Below, in pieces: positions 15,330 to 21,410 of a DNA stretch of 21,410 nt; position 1 is the first letter of the stretch, and every line of letters starts with the position of its first letter. The position numbers and the translations under genes were made by a program. Source of the stretch: DATATV01 sp035551355 (GTDB lineage Bacteria; Actinomycetota; Actinomycetes; Mycobacteriales; Pseudonocardiaceae); assembly GCA_035551355.1 (NCBI GenBank), contig DASZNF010000098.1, positions 1 to 21,410 on the forward strand, read 5' to 3'. The notes beneath the pieces are model-generated. The model worked only from the letters and a program-made list of their open reading frames with translations, searched no databases and was not told the DNA's origin.

Positions 15330-17948
15330 ATGACCACAGCCCAGTCCGCCCCGCCGGCCGCGGCCCAACTGCTGCTGGCCGCGCCGGACCTGACCGGCCT
15401 GCTCGCGGCGCTGGACGCGTCGGCGCCCACTGCCTACCGGGGACCTGGGCCGCGGCTGGCCCTGATCGATCCCACCCCGGACCGGCTGGCAGCCGCCCGC
15501 CGGCTGGTCGCCAAGGGCAAGCCGGTTCGCCGGCGCGCCGACCTGTGGTTCAGCCCGCAACCGCTGCTGGCCGGTGGCCGCGGCATCGCGTTCCTCTTTC
15601 CCGGCCTGGAAGGGGAGTTCACGCCCCGGGTCGACGACGTGGCCGAACACCTCGATGTGGCCGCGCCGGAGGTCTCCACCGCCACGGTCGGCCGGTACGG
15701 CGCCTCGGTGCTGGCCGTGGGACGGTTGCTCGACGCGGCCGTGCGCCGGCTGGGCATCCGGCCGAGCGCGGTCGCCGGGCACAGCGTGGGGGAGTGGGCG
15801 GCGATGATCGCCGGCGGCATCGTCTCCGGCGCCGAGTTCGACGCGATGATCGACCGGGCCGACCTCGACGCGCTGCGGGTGCCCGGGGTGGAGTTCGCCG
15901 TGCTGGGCTGTTCCGCCGACCGGGTGCGGCCCGAGCTCGCCGGCCACCCGGAACTGGTGATCTCCCACGAGAACTCGGCCAACCAGACGGTCATCTGCGG
16001 TCCGCAGGACGCGGTGGCCGAGCTGGTCGCGCTGTTGCGGGCCAAGGCGGTGATCTGCCAGCCGCTGCCCTTCCGGTCCGGGTTCCACACCCCGATGCTG
16101 GAGCCCTACCTCGACTACTTCCGTGCGGGCGTGCCGAACCTGCGGATGCGGCCGGCCGGCACGCCGGTCTGGTCGGCCACCACGGCCGCCCCGTTCCCGG
16201 ACGACCCCGCCGCGGCGCGCCGGCTGTGCCTGCGGCACCTGGTCGAGCCGGTGCGGTTTCGTCAACTGGTGCGCGGCCTGCACGACTCCGGGGTGCGGGC
16301 CTTTGTGCAGCTCGGCCCGGGACAGCTCGGCTCGCTCGTCGAGGACACCCTGCGACACGACGCCCCGGACGCTGATTTCCTGGTGGTTGCGGCCAATTCG
16401 CCGCACCGGTCCGGTTTGGACCAGCTGCGGCGGTGTGCCCTGGCGCTGTGGGCCGAGGGCGCGGAGCCGGACTTCGCCGTCCTGGACCCGCCAACCACCG
16501 AGTCGATACCGCGGCCACCACCGGCGGCGGCCCCCGAGCCCGCCGACTGGCCCGGTTTCGCCCGGCTGACGGCGCTGGGCAGCACGACGCCGCTGGCCGC
16601 CGAACTGGCCGCGTTCCTCGACGACACCGCCGACGCGGTCGCCGCGGTGCTGCGCGTCGCGCAGCGCACCGAGCACCGGCAGATCCTGGACGTGTCCCTG
16701 CGGACCATGCCCTACCTGCACGACCACTGCCTGATGCGGCAGCGCCCCGGATGGCCGGACGAGACGGACCTGCGCGCGGTGGTCCCCGCGACGACCATGG
16801 TGGCCCGGATGATCTCGGCTGCCGAGCAGGTCAACCCCGGCCTGGTGGCCATCGGGGTGGCGGATATCCGGTTGCATCGCTGGCTACCGGCCGCGCCGCC
16901 CCGGCAGGTGACGATCCATGTCGAGCAGCGCGCCGTCGACCAGGTGCACGTGCGGCTGGGCGAACATGCCGAGGGAACCGTGCTACTGGGCACCCGCCGC
17001 GTCCCGGCGCCCACCGGCGTCTGGCCCGCGGCGGCCGGCGAGCGCTCGCCCGAGATCAGCGCGGAGCAGCTGTACCAGGAGCGCTGGTTGTTCCACGGCC
17101 CCGCCTTCCAGGGGATGACCCGGACGATCGCGGTGTCGGACACGACGATCCGTGGCGTGATCACCACACCGCCCGCGCCCGGTGCGCTGCTGGACAACCT
17201 GGGCCAGTTTCTCGGTCACTGGCTGGTGGAGAACCAGCGGAACCGGTGGATCGCACTGCCCTCCCGGATCGGCCGGATCGACCTGCACGGCCCGGATCCG
17301 GCACCAGTGTCCACAGTGGACTGTGCGGCCAGGGTGACCGAGCTCGATGCGGACTCGGTGGCCGCCGACGGCCAGCTCAGCCAGCACGGGGTCCCGGTCA
17401 TCTCGGTTCATGGTTGGGTCGCCCGGCGCTTCGACAGTGACCAGCGGGCCGGGACGGCCTACCGACTGCCCGCCGTACGGACCCTCGCCGAGCGACATGC
17501 CGACGGCTGGTGGTGGGCGGCCGAACGCTGGCGGACGTTGTCCTCCCGGGAGTTCTACCTCCACCGGTACGCGGGGAACGCCGAATGCGCCGAGTACGAG
17601 CGGTTGAACCCGGCCGACCGGCGGGCCTGGCTGCTCCGGCTGGTCGCGGTCAAGGACGCGGTGCGCGGCTGGCTGTGGAAGCACGGCGCGGCCCCGATCT
17701 ATCCGGCCGAACTCCGCGTGCACCAGGCCGCGCCCGGCCGCTACCGGGTGAGCGGTCAGCACGGGCTCGCTGTGCCCGCGCTGGACATCGCCGTCGGGCA
17801 CCACGCCGAGGTCGCCGTGGCGCTGGTCCGGCCCGCCGGTTCCGGGCAGGGCATCGAGATCACCGAGTGGGCGGCCGGCGCACCGGGCAGTCGGATCGAC
17901 AACCCGGCCGGACTGCCCCAACGCGCCTACCTCGTCCGCGCCAGATAA
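15330..17948 (+). CDS. AT-DH-PPT protein, second subunit of the synthase
   Basis: The 872-residue product starts at ATG 15330, 7 nt after the previous stop; a longer frame from 15285 would overlap the megasynthase and is rejected. It has a PfaB-like acyltransferase (about 85-375; GHSVGEW with Ser152, His253 in SGFHTP). A double-hotdog dehydratase follows: YLHDHCLMRQRPGW (462-475, catalytic His probably 466), VVPATTM, LFHGPAFQG (587-595), and LLDNLGQ with Asp622. The C-terminus (about 735-860) resembles phosphopantetheinyl transferases: ADRRAWLLRLVAVKDAVRGW, then LWKHGAAPIYPAEL and a V.I.H-like GHHAEVAVALV. The usual Lys-Glu pair appears as Lys775-Asp776, and the first PPTase half is not obvious. 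It supplies the dehydration step lacking in the megasynthase and possibly primes, proofreads or activates carriers. Confidence 0.85.
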   Translation: MTTAQSAPPAAAQLLLAAPDLTGLLAALDASAPTAYRGPGPRLALIDPTPDRLAAARRLVAKGKPVRRRADLWFSPQPLLAGGRGIAFLFPGLEGEFTPRVDDVAEHLDVAAPEVSTATVGRYGASVLAVGRLLDAAVRRLGIRPSAVAGHSVGEWAAMIAGGIVSGAEFDAMIDRADLDALRVPGVEFAVLGCSADRVRPELAGHPELVISHENSANQTVICGPQDAVAELVALLRAKAVICQPLPFRSGFHTPMLEPYLDYFRAGVPNLRMRPAGTPVWSATTAAPFPDDPAAARRLCLRHLVEPVRFRQLVRGLHDSGVRAFVQLGPGQLGSLVEDTLRHDAPDADFLVVAANSPHRSGLDQLRRCALALWAEGAEPDFAVLDPPTTESIPRPPPAAAPEPADWPGFARLTALGSTTPLAAELAAFLDDTADAVAAVLRVAQRTEHRQILDVSLRTMPYLHDHCLMRQRPGWPDETDLRAVVPATTMVARMISAAEQVNPGLVAIGVADIRLHRWLPAAPPRQVTIHVEQRAVDQVHVRLGEHAEGTVLLGTRRVPAPTGVWPAAAGERSPEISAEQLYQERWLFHGPAFQGMTRTIAVSDTTIRGVITTPPAPGALLDNLGQFLGHWLVENQRNRWIALPSRIGRIDLHGPDPAPVSTVDCAARVTELDADSVAADGQLSQHGVPVISVHGWVARRFDSDQRAGTAYRLPAVRTLAERHADGWWWAAERWRTLSSREFYLHRYAGNAECAEYERLNPADRRAWLLRLVAVKDAVRGWLWKHGAAPIYPAELRVHQAAPGRYRVSGQHGLAVPALDIAVGHHAEVAVALVRPAGSGQGIEITEWAAGAPGSRIDNPAGLPQRAYLVRAR

Positions 17949-17958
17949 GGAGATGCAC

Positions 17959-18252
17959 ATGACCGACACCGTGTTCGAGGAGATCCGGTCGATGGTGACC
18001 ACGCTGCTCGACCAGTACGGCCTTGACGATGTCGAGATCACCGAGGACACCCTGTTCCACGACGACCTCGGTCTGGAGAGCATCGACCTGGTCACGCTCG
18101 GCGGCACACTCGCGGAACGCTACGGCGAACAGGTCAACCTCGCCGCGTTTCTCGCCGAACTGGAGATGGATCAGGTGATCGGGCTGCGGCTGGGCATGCT
18201 GGTCGACTTCGTGCGCTCCGCGCTCGGCGAGAAAGCGGGCTCGGCAACGTGA
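17959..18252 (+). CDS. Discrete acyl carrier protein
   Basis: The product has 97 residues. ATG 17959 is chosen because AAGGAG lies 6 nt upstream; another ATG at 17953 is too close. The four-helix carrier fold is evident: FEEIRSMVTTLLDQYGL, then an acidic loop DTLFHDDLGLESIDLVTLGG with phosphopantetheine-accepting Ser41. The C-terminal helices contain VNLAAFLAELEMDQVI and LVDFVRSAL. Its DLGLESIDL motif differs from the internal carrier's DLSVDSIKR, so the two carriers probably serve different partners, for example loading or hand-off to the hydrolase. It overlaps the hydrolase start by 4 nt and follows the AT-DH-PPT gene by 10 nt. Confidence 0.9.
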   Translation: MTDTVFEEIRSMVTTLLDQYGLDDVEITEDTLFHDDLGLESIDLVTLGGTLAERYGEQVNLAAFLAELEMDQVIGLRLGMLVDFVRSALGEKAGSAT

Positions 18253-19118
18253 GTTTCATTGCCACCAACGGAATCCGCACCCACTACCAGCTGACGCCGG
18301 CGACGAACCCGCCGCACAGCCCGCCCCCCAAGGTGGTGTTCATCCACGGGTTGGGCTACGACAGCATGGCCAGCTTCTACCTCACCCTGGCCCCATCGCT
18401 GTCCGCCGCGGGGATCGACGTGCTCGGCTACGACCTGCGGGCGCACGGCCGCAGCGACCGGCCCAGCCGGGGATACCTGTTGCGGGACTTCACCACCGAC
18501 CTGCGCGAGCTGCTGGATGGCACGCGCATCACCGAGCCCGTGCACCTGGTGGGCAACAGCTTCGGCGGCACCCTCGCGTTCGCCTTCGCCGCGCTGCACC
18601 CGGAGCGGGTGCGCAGCATCGTCGCGATCGAATCCGAGCCGCCGACCGTGGCCTGGTCGGAGAAGATACAGGACACGATCAACGGCATCGTCGACGTTGC
18701 CGAGGTGGACCGGCACCTGGCGCTGATCGAGGAACACTTCGGCCCGCACGCCGTCCGGCTGACCCAGAAGGCGGCGACGAACATCCGGGCGACCAGCATC
18801 GCCGAGGATGTGCCGAAGGGACCGCTGCTGCGGGAGACCGACCTGGCGGCGCTGACCTGCCCGGTGCTGTCCATCATGGGCGGCGACGGCTTCCACCGCG
18901 AGGATCTGCACATCCTGGACCGGCTGCTGCCGCACTGCACGACCGAGATCGTCCCCGAGCAGAACCATTCCGTGCTCGTGGACCGGCACCGCGAGATCCG
19001 GCCCCTGGTGCTGGACTGGATCACCCGACACCACCGGTCGGCCGTGCTCGCGAGCGAACCAGGGACCACCGCGTCGCTGGCGAATGCGACGCCGAGCACC
19101 GCCGAGGCGGGCGGATGA
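18249..19118 (+). CDS. Alpha/beta hydrolase, probable product-releasing or editing esterase
   Basis: The 289-residue product starts with GTG 18249, overlapping the ACP stop (GTGA). It shows the alpha/beta hydrolase core: oxyanion HG at 33-34 in FIHGLGYDS, GYDLRAHGRSDRP (60-72), nucleophile Ser104 in VGNSFGG, acid probably Asp213 in MGGDGFH, and catalytic His240 in EQNHSVLVD. The last 30 residues are a low-complexity Ala/Thr/Ser tail. It has no signal peptide, so it is cytosolic. The synthase has no thioesterase domain, so the hydrolase most plausibly frees the chain from a carrier or closes a lactone; this is context inference. Family members also include haloperoxidase-like and ester-cleaving enzymes, which sequence alone does not exclude. 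Confidence 0.85.
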   Translation: MSFIATNGIRTHYQLTPATNPPHSPPPKVVFIHGLGYDSMASFYLTLAPSLSAAGIDVLGYDLRAHGRSDRPSRGYLLRDFTTDLRELLDGTRITEPVHLVGNSFGGTLAFAFAALHPERVRSIVAIESEPPTVAWSEKIQDTINGIVDVAEVDRHLALIEEHFGPHAVRLTQKAATNIRATSIAEDVPKGPLLRETDLAALTCPVLSIMGGDGFHREDLHILDRLLPHCTTEIVPEQNHSVLVDRHREIRPLVLDWITRHHRSAVLASEPGTTASLANATPSTAEAGG

Positions 19119-20254
19119 GCCGGTTTCTCATCGTGGTCCCACCGTTCACCGGCCATATCAACCCGATCGCCGGGGTCGCCGCGGAGTTGCGCGGCCGTGG
19201 GCACGAGGTGACCTGGGTCGGCGACGAGACCGTGCTGTCCCGCACCGTGCCGGGGAACTGGCCGGTGCACGGATGCGGCGCGGCGCCCCTGGCGCCCAGG
19301 CCGCCGGAATTGCGCGGATTCGCGGCCCTGCATCACCTGTGGGAGAAAGTGTTGGTGCCGCTGGCCGAATGGATGGAGCCGACGGTGCGCCGGGCGATCA
19401 GCCGGGTCCGGCCCGATGTGGTGATCACCGACCAGCAGGCCCTGGCCGGCGCGCTGGTCGCGGAACGGGCGGGGATCCCCTGGGCCACCTCGGCGAGCAC
19501 CTCCTCCGAACTGGTCGATTCGCTGGGCGACATGCCCAAGGTGCGGGACTGGTTGACCAGCCTGCTCACCGCGCTGCGCCACCGGATCGGTGATCCCGCC
19601 GCCCAGGGCGATCCGCGGTTCTCACCACGGCTGGTCATCGCGTTCACCACCGCGACCCTGGCCGGCGAGCCGGGTAGGCCGGTGCTGTTCGTCGGCCCGG
19701 TCGGACGGCCGCCCGTCGGCAACGGCGGGTTTCCGTTGGACCGGATCGACCCCATGCGTGCCACGATCCTGGTCACCATGGGTACCGCCAACACCGATGT
19801 GACCGGGAATTTCCTGCGGGAATGCGCCGCGGCGCTGCGGGCGCGGCCCTGGGCGCAGGGGGTGTTCGCCGACCCGGGCGACAGCCTGCTCGAGGTGGCG
19901 GGCGACTTCCTGCGGGTGCCCTGGCTGCCCCAGCAGGCGCTGCTGCCGCACGCCTCCGCTGTCATCTGCCATGCCGGGCACAACACCGTCTGCGAATCCC
20001 TGGCGTGCGGGGTGCCGCTGGTCCTCGCGCCGATCCGGGACGACCAGCCGATCATCGCCGAACAGGTCGCCGCGGTCGGCGCAGGCATCCGGCTGCGGTT
20101 CGCGCACGCCCGCGCCGAGCACATCGGTCGGGCGGCGGACCAGGTGCTGACCGAGCCGTCCTTCGCGGCCGCGGCCGGCCGGGTCCGGGATTCGTTCGAC
20201 ACCGCCGGTGGCGCACCCGCGGCCGCGGACGCCCTGGAGAAACTCGCCGGCTGA
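19115..20254 (+). CDS. GT-B glycosyltransferase of the UDP-glycosyltransferase/MGT (GT1) type
   Basis: The 379-residue product starts at ATG 19115, overlapping the hydrolase stop by 4 nt. The N-terminal Rossmann domain begins FLIVVPPFTGHINPIAGVAA, with the catalytic-type His14 in GHINP, and Asp106 in VITDQQALAG is a candidate activating residue. The C-terminal donor domain has VTMGTANTDVTGN (220-232), VPWLPQQALLPHA (268-280), the GT1 signature CHAGHNTVCESLACGVPLVL (285-304) and the sugar-contacting DDQP (309-312). It most likely transfers a sugar from a nucleotide sugar to a hydroxyl of the synthase product. No sugar-biosynthesis genes are nearby, so a common cellular donor such as UDP-glucose is likely. 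It is the last gene of the operon. Confidence 0.88.
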   Translation: MSRFLIVVPPFTGHINPIAGVAAELRGRGHEVTWVGDETVLSRTVPGNWPVHGCGAAPLAPRPPELRGFAALHHLWEKVLVPLAEWMEPTVRRAISRVRPDVVITDQQALAGALVAERAGIPWATSASTSSELVDSLGDMPKVRDWLTSLLTALRHRIGDPAAQGDPRFSPRLVIAFTTATLAGEPGRPVLFVGPVGRPPVGNGGFPLDRIDPMRATILVTMGTANTDVTGNFLRECAAALRARPWAQGVFADPGDSLLEVAGDFLRVPWLPQQALLPHASAVICHAGHNTVCESLACGVPLVLAPIRDDQPIIAEQVAAVGAGIRLRFAHARAEHIGRAADQVLTEPSFAAAAGRVRDSFDTAGGAPAAADALEKLAG

Positions 20255-20437
20255 CGGGCGGTGCGCAGCCCGGGCACGGTGCCCACCGGCAGGCCCTGGC
20301 CTGGCAGCGCTGTCCAGCCTGACGGGTGGATCGCCACCCGGGACTGTCGGCTCGGCGGCGGGTCGCTCGTTTCCCGGGGTGCCATCGGCGCCAGTCGTCG
20401 ATCAGTGCGGTCGATCCCCATAGAACGGCGCCACCGC

Positions 20438-20572
20438 GGCGTACGGGAGATCGTCTTCGAGACGCTGTTCCGCCGGATTCCCGAGCTGAAACTGGCCATC
20501 CCGATCGAGGACATCCCGTTCGAGGAACACGGCGGCGTCCACGGCATCCATCGGCTACCGGTCGCCTGGTAG
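20438..20572 (+). pseudogene. C-terminal scrap of a cytochrome P450
   Basis: The last 44 codons of a plus frame read GVREIVFETLFRRIPELKLA, then IPIEDIPFEEHGGVHGIHRL and PVAW before TAG. Bacterial P450s characteristically end with E(L/I)...L..RIP.L.LA.P.E.(I/L).F.....V.G...LPV.W, as here. The heme-binding Cys loop, which would lie 20 to 30 residues earlier, is absent, and upstream residues have no P450 character. It is a remnant about 180 bp after the glycosyltransferase, perhaps of a former tailoring gene of the cluster. Confidence 0.65.
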
Positions 20573-20921
20573 CCGAAAGCGACCGGCCGGTGGGCGGACA
20601 GGTGGCGGTCAGCCGTGGATCGTCTTTGTGCTGTCTTCAGTGAGTCGAACGGAACTCGGGCAACCGTGCGGTGATGCCGTCGTCGCGGCAGATCTGTCCG
20701 AGGTGACCAGTCTCGCGACCCCATGATGAGGAAGTGCCACGAACTCGTCCGCCCAGCAGAGACCTCCGCGCGTGCTCGATGCCGCAGGGGTGTTCCGGAC
20801 CTCCCGAGCGCGATCGAATGTCAATGTTGGTCGACATTGACAATTCGATGCCAGGTCGGCAAAGATAGTGTCGCTCGACATTGTGAGAGGTTTGGTTCTG
20901 CAGACCCAGGATGTGAGGTGC
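20573..20921. other. Gene-free stretch with one strong inverted repeat
   Basis: No convincing coding sequence is seen on either strand between the P450 scrap and the reductase. Minus-strand frames through it lack family resemblance. The 20790-20880 part is more AT-rich and holds the palindrome and promoter-like box listed separately. Confidence 0.4.
20819..20842. promoter_or_regulatory. Perfect 9-bp inverted repeat (operator-like) overlapping a TTGACA box
   Basis: TGTCAATGT (20819-20827), a 6-bp spacer, and ACATTGACA (20834-20842) form a perfect dyad. The symmetry extends outward as CGAA/TTCG with one extra base. The right arm contains TTGACA (20837-20842), a consensus -35 box on the plus strand, about 80 bp before the reductase start; a clear -10 at ideal spacing is not evident. 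Length and symmetry fit a TetR- or MarR-type repressor site. Confidence 0.6.
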
Positions 20922-21410
20922 GTGCACTTGAGTGGGATCACTGCTCGTCGGGTGGTGCTGGCTGGGCGGCCCTGTGGCTGGCCGACGCTGGACGACTTCC
21001 GGCTGGAGCGGTTCACGCCACCGCCCGTCCCGGCGGGTGGTCTGTTGCTGCGGGCGCGCTATCTCTCGCTGGACCCCTACATGCGTATGCGGATGGACGA
21101 GCGCAGCGCCTACGCAGGCTCGGTCGGTCTCGGAGAGACGATGCACGGCCAGGCGGTGGCCGAGGTTCTGCGGTCCGAGCATCCGGACTACGCGGAAGGC
21201 GACACGGTGCTCGCCCCGACTGGCTGGGCCAGTCACGCTGTCTCCGACGGCACCGGGCTACGCAAACTGGACCCGATGCTGGCGCCGGTGACCACCGGGC
21301 TCGGCGTACTCGGCATGCCTGGATTCACCGCATACAGCGGGCTGATGGTGATCGGCGCGCCGAAGCCTGGTGAAACCGTGGTCGTGGCGTCCGCGAGCGG
21401 ACCGGTCGGT
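20922..21410 (+). CDS. Medium-chain NADPH-dependent reductase (prostaglandin/leukotriene reductase type), partial
   Basis: The frame is open from about 20883 to the window end without a stop. From GTG 20922 it gives 163 residues: ITARRVVLAGRP, LDDFRLERF, LLLRARYLSLDPYMRMRMDE, GETMHGQAVAEVL, then GDTVLAPTGWASHA and the family-specific TGLGVLGMPGFTAYSGL. It ends in the cofactor-binding strand KPGETVVVASASGPVG. This is the zinc-free MDR subfamily (LTB4 12-hydroxydehydrogenase, CurA-like) that reduces alpha,beta-unsaturated ketones with NADPH. The start is uncertain: GTG 20883, 20913 and 20922 are all in frame, and none has a strong ribosome binding site. It could act on an enone made by the neighbouring synthase, or be an independent gene under the palindromic operator. 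Confidence 0.7.
   Translation, partial: MHLSGITARRVVLAGRPCGWPTLDDFRLERFTPPPVPAGGLLLRARYLSLDPYMRMRMDERSAYAGSVGLGETMHGQAVAEVLRSEHPDYAEGDTVLAPTGWASHAVSDGTGLRKLDPMLAPVTTGLGVLGMPGFTAYSGLMVIGAPKPGETVVVASASGPVG

Noticed and set aside
15180..16877. Long minus-strand ORF of 565 codons opposite the AT-DH gene, and similar long antisense frames under the megasynthase.
   Set aside because: High-GC genes routinely open antisense frames; the sequences are Arg/Gly/Pro-rich with no domain, while the plus strand carries intact catalytic motifs.
20272..20310. GGGCACGGTGCCC and CAGGCCCTGGCCTG considered as a terminator after the glycosyltransferase.
   Set aside because: The first dyad has almost no loop and the second has only a 2-nt loop; no T tract follows, so support is too weak to list.
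20637..21016. Minus-strand frames considered as a divergent repressor gene for the palindrome.
   Set aside because: No helix-turn-helix or TetR-like pattern is visible, and one frame runs through the coding start of the reductase.

Overview
The window is high-GC DNA with GTG starts, AGGAGG-type ribosome binding sites and strong G/C third-position bias. This points to an actinomycete; a Pseudonocardiales-like host (Amycolatopsis or Saccharothrix type) is my guess, not something the sequence proves.

Left part (1-8000). The working genes here are a methyltransferase running off the left edge (minus strand), a small hydrophilic conserved protein, a LuxR/NarL-type regulator coupled to a small unknown protein (2862-3949), and a YraQ/ArsP-like permease (4085-5224, minus). 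Between them lie many broken genes: a pentapeptide-repeat remnant butted against a frameshifted glycosyltransferase-like remnant, a piece of a SAM methyltransferase, a luciferase-like monooxygenase interrupted by an in-frame TAA, the tail of a second monooxygenase, a peptide deformylase lacking its N-terminus, and pieces of a LysR regulator, an NAD(P)-binding epimerase-like protein and a flavin reductase.

Centre and right (8352-20254). A candidate promoter and a leader of about 300 nt precede five tightly spaced plus-strand genes that look like one operon. They are (1) a 2209-residue megasynthase with order NPD-like, NPD-like, KS, AT, ACP, KR; (2) an 872-residue AT-DH-phosphopantetheinyl-transferase-like protein; (3) a free acyl carrier protein; (4) an alpha/beta hydrolase; (5) a GT-B glycosyltransferase. 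Taken together, the domains follow the KS-AT-ACP-KR-DH-PPT order of enediyne-type iterative PKSs, but split over two proteins, with an extra PfaB-like AT inserted and PfaD-like enoyl reductase modules fused in front. This is a 'secondary lipid' or PUFA-synthase-like system. My inferred scheme is iterative assembly of a reduced or partly reduced chain, release by the hydrolase, and glycosylation to a glycolipid or glycosylated polyketide.

Right edge (20255-21410). A cytochrome P450 C-terminal scrap follows the operon. Then comes a perfect 9-bp inverted repeat overlapping a TTGACA box, and a medium-chain NADPH reductase of the prostaglandin/leukotriene reductase type that runs off the window. 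The synthase operon is therefore intact but flanked on both sides by gene fragments, as expected for a region assembled by repeated recombination.
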